From Arhodomonas sp051195215 (GTDB lineage Bacteria > Pseudomonadota > Gammaproteobacteria > Nitrococcales > Nitrococcaceae): DNA of 64,000 bases. The stretch is from NCBI RefSeq assembly GCF_051195215.1, contig NZ_JBNAZM010000003.1, forward strand, positions 124,001-188,000, read 5' to 3'. Below the pieces are notes generated by a model, which searched no databases, was not told the DNA's origin, and was given only the letters and a program-made list of their open reading frames with translations. A program made the translations under genes and the position numbers. Below, piece after piece: positions 35,443 to 42,705 of the stretch. Numbering within the stretch: the stretch's first letter is position 1; each line of letters begins with the position of its first letter.

Positions 35443-35757
35443 ATGCGAATCCTACCGTTCGTGCTCGCTGCTGGACTGTCGCTCGCCGTTGTCCCGGCCG
35501 TCGCTGATGACCAGCGCAAACCCGATCCACTGCCCAACCTGGGCGATGCGGCCATCGAAGGGATGCGCGACGGCGCGCACATGATGGTCGACCAGCTCTT
35601 TGGCGATAAGCGCAAACGCATCATCGGCTATCGCGAGGAGTGGGTGCCCGGCAAGCCGATGGAGGAGTGCATCGGGCCGGACAAGGAGCTGAACGAGAAC
35701 GTGTTGCGCTGCCGGCATGGGTACAAGCGCCGCGTGCCCATCTACGCAGACGAGTAG
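35443..35757 (+). CDS. Small secreted protein of the prophage cargo
   Basis: 104 residues from ATG 35443 with GGGAGG 6 bases upstream. A signal peptide (MRILPFVLAAGLSLAVVPAV-ADD) gives a mature periplasmic protein of about 80 residues with two cysteines (MEECIGPD and VLRCRHGYKRR), which could form a disulfide. No family recognised. Followed after 20 bases by the DUF2726 gene, probably one operon. Confidence 0.65.
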   Translation: MRILPFVLAAGLSLAVVPAVADDQRKPDPLPNLGDAAIEGMRDGAHMMVDQLFGDKRKRIIGYREEWVPGKPMEECIGPDKELNENVLRCRHGYKRRVPIYADE

Positions 35758-35777
35758 ACGCCGGCGGGAGATTCAGC

Positions 35778-36353
35778 ATGTTCAGCGTGTTCGTGTACGC
35801 GTTCATCGTCCTTATGTTCGCAGGGCTGATCGTCGCGGCCGTTAAGAACGCGAAGGGCAAACGGCGCGGGTTGGTGTGGCAGGTGCTAGACGCCTTGGCA
35901 CAGAAGGGGAAGGACGCGGCCCGAGGGCCGCGGTTCGTGCCCAAGAAGGTGCTTACCGCGCCCGAGCAGACGTTGTATCACCGGCTCAAGGCGGCGTTGC
36001 CTTATGAGGTCCTGGCGCAAGTGGCGTTTAGCCAGTTCATCGGCGTGAAGGGCGGGAGTCGCAAGGCGAACTTCGCGAAGTTCGGCACGGCCCGGCAGAA
36101 GGTGGCGGATTTCGTGATCTGCCGGCGGGATCTGTCGATCCTGGCGGTGGTCGAGCTGGACGACCGTTCGCATACCCGCAAGCGTGACCAGGCGAAGAAT
36201 GCGGTGCTCGAAGAGGCGGGCATTCCCATCATCCGGTGGCACGTGAAGGATATGCCGGATCGAGAACGGATCAGGGACGCTGTTGCCGCCTTAGTGCAAC
36301 CTCAGCCTGAGGCTAGCCAGAACGTAGGGCGCGCGGAACCGGCCGTCGAGTAG
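35778..36353 (+). CDS. DUF2726 protein, membrane-tethered nuclease-like domain
   Basis: 191 residues. An N-terminal membrane helix (FSVFVYAFIVLMFAGLIVAA) is followed by the DUF2726 domain: LTAPEQTLYHRLKAALPYEV, VADFVICRRDLSILAVVELD then DRSH, and AGIPIIRWHVKDMP. The D-x-V-x-C...VVELDD order resembles the PD-(D/E)xK/Vsr-like nuclease fold, as DUF2726 is usually interpreted. Function unknown; a role in DNA handling of the element is inference. ATG 35778 with GCGGGAG upstream. Confidence 0.8.
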   Translation: MFSVFVYAFIVLMFAGLIVAAVKNAKGKRRGLVWQVLDALAQKGKDAARGPRFVPKKVLTAPEQTLYHRLKAALPYEVLAQVAFSQFIGVKGGSRKANFAKFGTARQKVADFVICRRDLSILAVVELDDRSHTRKRDQAKNAVLEEAGIPIIRWHVKDMPDRERIRDAVAALVQPQPEASQNVGRAEPAVE

Positions 36354-36361
36354 GCGCGGAA

Positions 36362-36649
36362 TTAGGCCACGTCGTCGACGACGGTCACGTTGACGTGCTT
36401 ACCGGCGCGAGCGAGAACGTTCACGAGCATGTCGAGGCTGAACCGATCCAGACGGCCGCGCAGCAGGTCGTTCAGCCGCGGCTGAGTCAGGCCGAGGCGG
36501 GTAGCCGCTTCTTTCTGGGTAACGTTCAGACTCTCCACGTATTCGCGGATCTGCGTCATCAGCTCGGCGCGGAGCTTCAGGTTTTCAGTCTGCTCCGGCG
36601 TGTCGCCCAGGGCATCCCACACGCTGTTGAATCGCTGGCTGTCAGTCAT
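36362..36649 (-). CDS. HigA-type XRE antitoxin
   Basis: 95 residues with an XRE helix-turn-helix (VTQKEAATRLGLTQPRLNDL). Second gene of a toxin-first pair; its ATG overlaps the toxin stop by 4 bases. It should neutralise the toxin and repress the operon, stabilising the island next to attR. Confidence 0.88.
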   Translation of the reverse strand: MTDSQRFNSVWDALGDTPEQTENLKLRAELMTQIREYVESLNVTQKEAATRLGLTQPRLNDLLRGRLDRFSLDMLVNVLARAGKHVNVTVVDDVA

Positions 36650-36981
36650 CGCTCGTTCCTCCGCTGCGCCTGCAGTTGCTTGAACCGGCGCGTTGCTGTG
36701 TCGAGGTCCCGCTTGGCGGTCTTCTGTGTTTTCTTCTGGAAGGCGTGCAGGACGTGTATGGCGTCCTCAAACCGGGCGATGTAGATCACGCGGTAGGCGT
36801 TGCCTTCGTCCTTCACGCGCAGTTCCTCGACACCAGGGCCGATGCTCTTCATCGGCTTGAAGTCGTCCGGCTGCATGCCGCGTTGCAGTCGGTCAAGCTG
36901 GTACCCGACGGCGGTCTTGGCCCCTTCCGCCAAGCCCCGGATGACGTCCAGACTGTCGCCCCAGAACTCGATTTCCTTCAT
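36646..36981 (-). CDS. HigB/Gp49-family toxin
   Basis: 111 residues of the phage-derived Gp49-like (RelE/HigB superfamily) toxins: MKEIEFWGDSLDVIRGLAEG, PGVEELRVKDEGNAYRVIYI and AIHVLHAFQKKTQKTAKRDL. These enzymes cleave mRNA on the ribosome. Toxin-first order with an overlapping XRE antitoxin is the HigBA arrangement. A degraded copy of its 3' end is found at 40263-40308. Confidence 0.88.
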   Translation of the reverse strand: MKEIEFWGDSLDVIRGLAEGAKTAVGYQLDRLQRGMQPDDFKPMKSIGPGVEELRVKDEGNAYRVIYIARFEDAIHVLHAFQKKTQKTAKRDLDTATRRFKQLQAQRRNER

Positions 36982-37146
36982 CTTTGCAAGATTATATCAG
37001 AACTTATATAAGACACCAGTAACCGGCAACGAGTGTCTACCCAGTGGCTACGCCTCTCTGCGTAAGAGTGCTGCACTGTGCGCCACGAACGCCGTAAGTT
37101 ATTGAACAGTCAAGAAGAGTGCACAAGAGTGCACCGGAATGACGTT

Positions 37147-37191
37147 CTCATAATCCCTTGGTCGCTGGTTCGAATCCAGCCGGGCCCACCA
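37147..37191 (+). other. attR, 45-bp copy of the tRNA-Ile2 3' end
   Basis: Identical over 45 bases to 22720-22764 (from CTCATAA of the anticodon loop to CCA). No 5' half of a tRNA precedes it (TGACGTT instead), so this is not a tRNA gene but the right junction of the prophage. Confidence 0.93.
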
Positions 37192-37442
37192 GTCCAATCG
37201 ATAACTTGCGAATGCGCCCCACACCCGATATCGCGGCGAGTGTTCACTGCAACGGGGGGTTCCGCGCCTCGAACTGGCTGAGTCGCGTCCGTATACCGCG
37301 TCGCCATGTGTAAAGCCACCCGCCTCAAAGCGAACCGACCGCCTCGCCGCTGCCCCTGACCGCGGAGAACGCCGAGCTGCGCGCATGTGGTTTCGCTCAC
37401 GCGGCAGCTCAAGTGGTTCAATCAGCTAGGTCTTCGGCTCCA

Positions 37443-38639
37443 CTACGACGCTGCGGGCGGCTCACTACCCGTTGTCGCGGGCTCTCCCAGCTCCTCGTCG
37501 GGAGCAAGGATGCTCTGACGCTGGAACAGGTCGACATAGGGTTGGTAGCGATAGCGCCGGTTGCGCTTCCGGCCCGTTATTTCTCTCAGAATGCCCCAGG
37601 CTTCCAGATGTTCCACTGTTCGTTGGGCGGTTACATACGACGTGTTCAATGCCCCTTCGACGGTACGGATCGACACGATGGGGCGCTCGAATAGGATGTC
37701 GAGCAGCTGTTGAGCCATCGCATTGTCGCGAAGAGCTTCACGGTGTTGTTCGCGGAGTGCGAGGATTTCGCGGGATGTGGTCGTGGCCGCTTGACTGACT
37801 TCGACCACACCGCGCAGAAAGAACTTGATCCAGCCTTCCCAATCGCCATCGTGGCGAACGGCCATGAGGCGGTCGTAGTACTGAGCGCGGTGCGCCTTGA
37901 AATAGTAGCTGAGGTAGAGCAGGGGCTTGTGCAGTATGCCTCGCTCGCAAAGCAGCAGTGTGATCAGAAGGCGCCCAACACGGCCGTTGCCATCCAGGAA
38001 CGGGTGGATGGTCTCGAACTGAGCGTGCGCAACGGCGCAATGTATGAGGTCCGGCAGGGTAGCACGGTCGTGAAGGAACTCTTCGAGATTCCCCAAGGCC
38101 TCGTGCATAGCGTCTGGCGGCGGCGGTACGAATTCCGCGTCGTTGAGCGTTACACCGGCCGGGCCGATCCAGTTCTGACTCTGCCGGAACTCGCCGGGGC
38201 GCCGTTCGGCGCCGCGGACATCGGTCAATAGCTTTTCGTGGATCTCGCGCAGAAGCCGGAGCGACAGCGGGAACGTATCGAGACGTGACAGGCCGTGGTT
38301 CATGGCCGCGACATAGTTGACGACTTCCTCAACGTCCTGCGGCTGGTCCTCGATGGCGGGCTCGGCCTCGTAACCCAACACGTCCTCGAGGGTGCTCTGG
38401 GTGCCTTCGATCTGGGAGCTCAGGACGGCCTCGTGGCGAACGTACATGGCGACGAACAGCTCCGGGTTCGGTAAGACGGAGGTGACACCGTCCAGTCGCC
38501 CCAGGGTTCGGTCGGCCTGTGAGAGAAGACGATCCAGCTCGTCGTCGCGCGCTACAGGCGGTTCGGGTGGCAAGGGAGCGGGGATGAAGGCCCGGTAGCT
38601 GCCCGGTTGCCTGATGTACCGTCCGGTTCGCGTACTCAT
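37443..38639 (-). CDS. Fic-domain AMP-transferase-like protein with built-in inhibitory helix
   Basis: 398 residues. The Fic core carries the complete active-site motif HPFLDGNGRVGR, with the upstream flap region NWIGPAGVTLNDAEFVPPPP, and typically transfers AMP from ATP to target proteins. The N-terminal segment has SSQIEGTQ, the (S/T)xxxE(G/N) inhibitory motif of class II Fic proteins, so activity is self-restrained. A C-terminal winged-helix (VRTVEGALNTSYVTAQRTVE in approximate form) may bind DNA or dimerise. Substrate unknown. It lies just outside attR, between two mobile-element scars. Confidence 0.9.
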   Translation of the reverse strand: MSTRTGRYIRQPGSYRAFIPAPLPPEPPVARDDELDRLLSQADRTLGRLDGVTSVLPNPELFVAMYVRHEAVLSSQIEGTQSTLEDVLGYEAEPAIEDQPQDVEEVVNYVAAMNHGLSRLDTFPLSLRLLREIHEKLLTDVRGAERRPGEFRQSQNWIGPAGVTLNDAEFVPPPPDAMHEALGNLEEFLHDRATLPDLIHCAVAHAQFETIHPFLDGNGRVGRLLITLLLCERGILHKPLLYLSYYFKAHRAQYYDRLMAVRHDGDWEGWIKFFLRGVVEVSQAATTTSREILALREQHREALRDNAMAQQLLDILFERPIVSIRTVEGALNTSYVTAQRTVEHLEAWGILREITGRKRNRRYRYQPYVDLFQRQSILAPDEELGEPATTGSEPPAAS

Positions 38640-38750
38640 GGGTTAGTTCACTTGGGTTGAATAGGCGGTCCGAGCATGACCCGTTATTTTACTAAACTCG
38701 CCATTTGTAAAATAGTGACTCGCTTGCGCCTGTCGTGTTTTGCGTCGGTT

Positions 38751-38936
38751 TAACAACGTGGCCCACTGGCCGGGTGCGGTCGTGCGTGTCGATCGGGAGC
38801 AAGGAGTCTGCTGTGGCGATCATGAAGGTTGAGAACGGTAGGTAGGTTGACTTCCGCCCGGCACGACGTAAGTCCCGCCGTATCCGCACCCCGTTTCGAA
38901 CTCGGCTTCCGCTGCCGAGTGAAAGGCGACGGTCAT
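38751..38936 (-). pseudogene. Broken ParE/RelE-type toxin
   Basis: The frame from ATG 38934-38936, overlapping the antitoxin stop by 4 bases, starts MTVAFHSAAEAEFETGCGYG, as in ParE toxins. It then runs into a stop about 38 codons on. A different frame downstream reads YLPFSTFMIATADSLLPIDT then HDRTRPVGHV, matching the ParE C-terminal pattern (FPY..Y......V.V.A..H..R.PG). The middle is missing and the frame shifted, so the toxin is inactivated while its antitoxin survives. Confidence 0.65.
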
Positions 38937-39157
38937 TCTTCGAAGCGCTTCCAGATCCGTTCGAACACCTCATCACCAGGAACGGCTTCAACTTCGCCCG
39001 AGCGCAGCTGCTTCAAGCGCGCCTGAGCAGTCGCCGCCCACTTGCGGTCAGTATCCGCTTCGGGCGGATTCAAGCTCCGCAGCAGCGAATCGACTACAAG
39101 GGCACGTTCTTCCACCGGAAGCGCGTTTACCTCGTCGATTAGGTCCTTCACGCCCAT
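38933..39157 (-). CDS. Addiction-module antitoxin (TIGR02574-like)
   Basis: 74 residues: MGVKDLIDEVNALPVEERAL, VVDSLLRSLNPPEADTDRKW and a helical C-terminus. The VEERALLVDxLLRSL pattern is typical of the small antitoxins paired with RelE/ParE toxins. Its partner immediately downstream is broken, so this is an orphan antitoxin that could still neutralise a related toxin. Confidence 0.8.
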   Translation of the reverse strand: MGVKDLIDEVNALPVEERALVVDSLLRSLNPPEADTDRKWAATAQARLKQLRSGEVEAVPGDEVFERIWKRFEE

Positions 39158-39304
39158 CTCGCTGCCTCAAGCGGTATCTGTCGCTCTGCACTATGACATC
39201 CTGCCTCCCGGCCAGACACTCCAGCGCAAGCGGGGCCGGTGACTATAGCTGCCGCTGCCGGGGCACCGGTGCCTGCGGTCTCGCTGTCTATCCGGTGACT
39301 ACGC

Positions 39305-39445
39305 CACATCACCCTTCCCAGCGAGCCTTGTTTCCGGGCCGAGTGTCTACATGTCTACGGGACCACCCGGCTCAGTGCAGGGCAGCCCGCGGGTGATCCG
39401 GGGCGACGTGGGCATGGCGCATGCTCAGGCGTATGTCGGTGTCGC
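39305..39445 (-). pseudogene. Relic of a second, closely related phage integrase (C-terminal end)
   Basis: The DNA aligns base by base with the 3' end of the integrase at 22790-22930 (shared CGAGTGTCTAC, GTGATCCGGGGC, GGGCATRGCGCATG, CGTATGTCGGTGT). Translated on the minus strand it reads TDIRLSMRHAHVAPDHPRAA then LH and a stop, against TDIRMTMRYAHFAPDHLREA then LH in the intact gene. The nucleophile Tyr has become His, and everything upstream is gone. Confidence 0.85.
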
Positions 39446-39512
39446 TGCTTGTCTTGGATCGGGCATCATGTGTGCCCGGCTTCTGATAATCGCAAGGACA
39501 ACGGAGAATCGG

Positions 39513-40175
39513 ATGGACAACGTCGGCATCCTACTCGACTTCGACGGCACTTTGGTGGACTCGGAGAGCGCGCACCTGCGCGTCTGGAACGAGGTGCTCG
39601 CCGAGTTCGGTGTGGCCATCGAGCCCGCCCAGTACAAGGCGGATCACACTGGTGTACCTGCGCCGCAGTCGGCCCGGCATCTCGTGGATACCCACGGGCT
39701 CCCCGTTACCCCGGATGAGCTCACCGACCGCAAGAGCGCCCTCACGCAGCGCTTCCTGCGGGAGAACCGTACCCCCTTGCGCCCGGATGTACTGGAGACA
39801 CTGGAGTGGTTCCGGGAGCGATCCGTTCCCATGGCGCTCGTCACCGGCAGCCCCCGCGAAGAAATAGCGCACACCATGCGTCACTGGGGATTGGAGCCGT
39901 TCTTTGCGTCTATCACCACACGGGACGACGTCCGCCACAGCAAGCCCCATCCGGAGAGCTACCGCCGCGCGCTCGCCACCCTGGATCTGGCCCCTGAGTT
40001 CGCCGTGGCATTCGAGGATACCAGCACGGGTGTGGAGTCCGCCGTCGCCGCCGGTGTGGCTTGCGTGGCCATCCCCAACGAGTATTCCGACGGGCAGGAT
40101 TTCTCAGCGGCGACCCATGTCGCCCCGAGCCTCCACGAGGCTCGCGTCTGGACGGAAGCGAAGTTCGGTCTATAG
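39513..40175 (+). CDS. HAD-superfamily phosphatase/phosphomutase-like protein
   Basis: 220 residues from ATG 39513 with CGGAGAA upstream. All HAD motifs are present: I LLDFDGTLVDSE, II ALVTGSPREE, III Lys in RHSKPHPESY, IV VAFEDTSTGVESA. The cap and motif spacing fit the beta-phosphoglucomutase/phosphoglycolate phosphatase subclass; substrate unknown. It stands alone between the integrase relic and the HigB/regulator scar, possibly cargo of the decayed element. Confidence 0.85.
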   Translation: MDNVGILLDFDGTLVDSESAHLRVWNEVLAEFGVAIEPAQYKADHTGVPAPQSARHLVDTHGLPVTPDELTDRKSALTQRFLRENRTPLRPDVLETLEWFRERSVPMALVTGSPREEIAHTMRHWGLEPFFASITTRDDVRHSKPHPESYRRALATLDLAPEFAVAFEDTSTGVESAVAAGVACVAIPNEYSDGQDFSAATHVAPSLHEARVWTEAKFGL

Positions 40176-40226
40176 CCAGCGGCGCACTGACCCAAGCACG
40201 CAATAGGCGCAGCCCGCGAAAGCCGG

Positions 40227-40308
40227 GTGTCCGGTGGTTCAGGCGCGGACGTTTCCTTGTGCTGGTCCTTGAACCGGCACGTAGCCGTATCGAGATCCCA
40301 GTGCGTGT
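40227..40308 (-). pseudogene. Chimeric scar: HigB 3' end joined to a phage regulator 5' end
   Basis: Bases 40227-40262 align with the start of the phage HTH gene at 32167-32212 (GGTTCAGGCGCGGACGTTTC against GTTCAGGCGCGGGCGTTTCC). Bases 40263-40308 align with the HigB toxin end near 36674 (CTTGAACCGGCACGTAGCCG against CTTGAACCGGCGCGTTGCTG). On the minus strand the join reads DLDTATCRFKDQHKETSAPE then PPDTRL. Both genes are only fragments, evidence of a deletion joining the two ends of a former inovirus-type island. Confidence 0.7.
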
Positions 40309-40574
40309 CGGAGCTCGTTCTCAAGGTGGCTATGGAGACGGTCGAACGGCTTTTTTACGTCTGGGATGCGCTGAAGGCACAACTCCCATTGAGCCATGCC
40401 GCAGTCTCGACCATCGACAAGCATGCGCGCGCCATCCTTCTCGTCAGGGAAGCCATATTCCGGCGAACGTAACCGCGAAGTCCACTGTTCGTAATCCGTT
40501 GTGGCTCTGTAACCAGCACCGGCAGTCACGATAGACCAGAATAAGCAATCAACACCTCATGGCCTGACACATAT
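40309..40574. other. Gene-poor stretch next to the scar
   Basis: About 270 bases holding overlapping short frames on both strands, neither with a convincing ribosome site. The minus-strand frame (40239-40529, with YEQWTSRLRSPEYGFPDEKD) looks protein-like in composition but runs into the scar; it may be a gene remnant. Nothing firmer can be supported. Confidence 0.3.
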
Positions 40575-40604
40575 CCACTGAGTGGTATCATCTGCGTATA
40601 CGCA
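40575..40604. promoter_or_regulatory. Palindromic operators upstream of the DUF433/DUF5615 pair
   Basis: CCACTGAGTGG (40575-40585) and the perfect 12-bp palindrome TGCGTATACGCA (40593-40604) lie 42 bases before the antitoxin start, fitting autorepression by the HTH-containing antitoxin. Confidence 0.5.
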
Positions 40605-40645
40605 AAGGGCGGACGGGAAGCCGCCCCCAAAGGGGCAAGCACGCC

Positions 40646-41359
40646 ATGGCAGAGCTCATTGGACACGGCATCTACAGCATCCCCGAAGCGGCGCGCCTCG
40701 CAGGCATCGCGCCGACCAAGGTCCGTCGCTGGGTTTTCGGCTTCACCGCGAAGCAACAGAACGGCTCGCGTGCCCACTATGCAGGCCTGTGGGATCCGGA
40801 ATACCGAGACGAAGACGAGCACGCGCTCAGTTTCCGGGACCTGTTGGAAGTCCGCTTCGTACATGCGTTCCGCAAGCATGGTGTCAGCCTCCAGGCAATT
40901 CGGCAGGCGGCTTCCCACGCCCGTGAGCTACTTGACACCAAGTATCCGTTCACGTGTCGGCAGTTCCGCACCGATGGGCGTTCGGTATTTGCCGCCGTGG
41001 CTCCAGAAGTCTCCGATTATGAGGACCGAGAACGTCTGCTGGACCTGGCGAAACGCCAATACGTTTTCCGGGAAGTGATCTCGCCCTCGCTCTACGCCGG
41101 TATCGAATACGACCAAACGGGAGACGCGGAACGCTGGTATCCGCTACCCGAGACTCGCGCCATCGTGCTCGACCCGCAGCGAGCTTTCGGCAAGCCGATA
41201 CTCGACGACTATCGTGTGCCGACAGAAGCGCTCGCCGCCGCGGTTAAGGTTGAAGGTGATACCACGATCGTGGCGCGACTCTACGAAATCCCCGAGGATC
41301 AGGTCAGGATGGCCGTAAAATTCGAGCAAGGGATGGCTCAACGTGCGAGTGCTCATTGA
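40646..41359 (+). CDS. DUF433-containing antitoxin with MerR-like N-terminus
   Basis: 237 residues from ATG 40646. The N-terminal SIPEAARLAGIAPTKVRRWV is a MerR-like helix-turn-helix. The C-terminal DUF433 domain has GKPILDDYRVPTEALAAAVK and EIPEDQVRMAVKFEQ, the usual antitoxin part paired with PIN-like toxins. It overlaps the next gene by 17 bases. Likely DNA-binding antitoxin and autorepressor. Confidence 0.82.
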   Translation: MAELIGHGIYSIPEAARLAGIAPTKVRRWVFGFTAKQQNGSRAHYAGLWDPEYRDEDEHALSFRDLLEVRFVHAFRKHGVSLQAIRQAASHARELLDTKYPFTCRQFRTDGRSVFAAVAPEVSDYEDRERLLDLAKRQYVFREVISPSLYAGIEYDQTGDAERWYPLPETRAIVLDPQRAFGKPILDDYRVPTEALAAAVKVEGDTTIVARLYEIPEDQVRMAVKFEQGMAQRASAH

Positions 41360-41747
41360 CGAGAACCTGCCCGCAGCTCTCGCCCGCGCGCTTAACGAAC
41401 TGAGCCTGCATCGCGAGCAGGTTCCGGTCACCCATCTCACGCAGCGGTTCGATCGCGGCACTGTCGACGTTGACTGGATACATACTCTCGGTGAGGAGGG
41501 CGATTGGGTCATCGTCTCGCAGGACCGCTTTCGCAAGAGCAAACTGGAGAAGGAAGCGTTGCAACGGTCCGGCATCGCGGCGTTCGTCCTCGAGCGTGCC
41601 TGGACGAACCACGCGTTCTGGGAGAAAGCTCAAAACCTGGTTCGCTGGTGGCCCGTAATCCTGCAGCGGGCGCGATCCTGCTCTGGTAGCACTGTCCACC
41701 TTGTGCCTTGGCGAATTAGCGGCAACGGCACATTCAAGGCCATTTGA
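41343..41747 (+). CDS. DUF5615 PIN-like toxin
   Basis: 134 residues from GTG 41343: MRVLIDENLPAALARALNEL with the first acidic pair, WIVSQDRFRKSKLEKEAL-type segment (VIVSQDRFRKSKLEKEALQR) and ERAWTNHAFWEKAQNLVRWW. PIN-like fold members cleave RNA. The gene is intact and coupled to its antitoxin. The last about 20 residues (STVHLVPWRISGNGTFKAI) look like read-through into scar DNA. Confidence 0.8.
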   Translation: MRVLIDENLPAALARALNELSLHREQVPVTHLTQRFDRGTVDVDWIHTLGEEGDWVIVSQDRFRKSKLEKEALQRSGIAAFVLERAWTNHAFWEKAQNLVRWWPVILQRARSCSGSTVHLVPWRISGNGTFKAI

Positions 41748-41883
41748 TCGAATATCGCAATGGCTCGCCAGCATCGAGTCTGTCACTGACACAACTGCCA
41801 ATCTTTGTCAGCGCGACTACCAAGAATGCCAACAGCCCCGTTGTCTGGGCCGCTTCTACGTTGTTGATCCAATTTCGAAGGGA

Positions 41884-42168
41884 TTACGACACGTTAGCCG
41901 CGCCCGGTGAGCTCTTACGGCCTTGCTCAACCTCCGGGCTCACTTGCCCGTTGGCGGGGTCGGTCTCCCCCGTCATCAACCAGGTGGTGAACTGAGGGAA
42001 CAGGGCGAGAATAGCCGCTCCCTCTGAGAGGCGGGGCTCCACCTTGCCGTTCTTGACGTCTGACCAGCGGTTCGCGCCGATGCCTGTGGTGGCGGCGAGG
42101 CGGCTGTATGTCCAGCCCTGGGACTGGGCATACTCGATGAGCGATGTCATGCGCTCACGGGTTGACAC
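41884..42168 (-). CDS. Small XRE-type inovirus repressor
   Basis: 94 residues from GTG 42166-42168 (GGGGAA 7 bases upstream; TTG 42195 and ATG 42150 are alternatives). HTH region SRLAATTGIGANRWSDVKNG; the tail FPQFTTWLMTGETDPANGQV then SPEVEQ is characteristic of Cf/Xf-type filamentous phage repressors. Divergent from an HTH gene across two matching operators. A truncated relative lies at 34223-34465. It is a leftover control gene of a lost phage, possibly still active on related phages. Confidence 0.78.
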   Translation of the reverse strand: MSTRERMTSLIEYAQSQGWTYSRLAATTGIGANRWSDVKNGKVEPRLSEGAAILALFPQFTTWLMTGETDPANGQVSPEVEQGRKSSPGAANVS

Positions 42169-42219
42169 GGAGTTATTCCCCGGCTTAGTGTTCAAGCCAC
42201 GGTTACGGAATTATTCCGT
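42167..42219. promoter_or_regulatory. Paired operators of the relic lysogeny module
   Basis: ACGGAATTATTCCGT (42205-42219, 6-bp arms around TTA) and its imperfect copy ACGGAGTTATTCCCC (42167-42181), 38 bases apart, lie between the divergent repressor and HTH genes. Confidence 0.7.
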
Positions 42220-42256
42220 GGCTAGTATGTGTGACGTAATGTGCAGGATTGAGGAT

Positions 42257-42460
42257 ATGGAAGACCTCCAAGCCCGGCAAGCTATCGTCTGGCCGCTGGT
42301 TACGAAGGAGCGCTTCGCGGAGATCACCGGGCTTTCCTTCGACCAGGTTCGCGGCATGATCAATCGCCGCCAGCTCCCCACCCGCAAGGTCGGCCGGCAT
42401 CGTCTGGTGAACCTGGCTCGCGTCACCCGGGAATGCCTGGAGGGGGAGGCATGGGAATGA
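42257..42460 (+). CDS. Small HTH regulator, homologue of the prophage switch protein
   Basis: 67 residues from ATG 42257. TKERFAEITGLSFDQVRGMI then NRRQLPTRKVGRHRLVNLAR parallels the prophage protein at 32005-32205 (SKERFAQLTGVGEEVVRGWI). Divergent from the small repressor, as in the intact prophage. Intact but stranded without the rest of its phage. Confidence 0.78.
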   Translation: MEDLQARQAIVWPLVTKERFAEITGLSFDQVRGMINRRQLPTRKVGRHRLVNLARVTRECLEGEAWE

Positions 42461-42705
42461 CCGACGAGCATTCGCCAGCGGTCAAGCGCCTCTGTGCCGC
42501 CGTTGCCAATGCACCCTGCGAGCTCGATACGGCCTGGGAGGCGGTTTTTCAGGCTCTGCTCCACGATGATGCGGTTACGGTGGAAGCACTGGAGCGTTGC
42601 GCGTCGCGTCTGGAATGGAGTGCGGTTGGTACCGGGCGTTCAAATGGCCGTTCCAAGGCAAAGCAAGCGGGATTGCGTGTTTCGGGGACCGGGCGGAAGG
42701 AATGA
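42457..42705 (+). CDS. Small inovirus protein, homologue of the 75-residue prophage product
   Basis: 82 residues from ATG 42457, overlapping the HTH stop by 4 bases. CELDTAWEAVFQALLHDDAV then TVEALERCASRLEW aligns with the prophage protein at 31099-31326. The C-terminus is Gly/Arg-rich. In the prophage a 229-residue gene lies between the two; here it is absent. Confidence 0.6.
   Translation: MTDEHSPAVKRLCAAVANAPCELDTAWEAVFQALLHDDAVTVEALERCASRLEWSAVGTGRSNGRSKAKQAGLRVSGTGRKE

Noticed and set aside
37142..37191. A second tRNA gene with CTCATAA loop and CCA end
   Set aside because: Only the 3' 45 bases of tRNA-Ile2 are present; no D-arm or 5' acceptor strand precedes them. It is attR.
40239..40529. 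A 96-residue minus-strand frame with protein-like composition (YEQWTSRLRSPEYGFPDEKD)
   Set aside because: No ribosome site, overlaps the HigB/regulator scar at its end and competes with a frame on the other strand. Kept only as a possible remnant.
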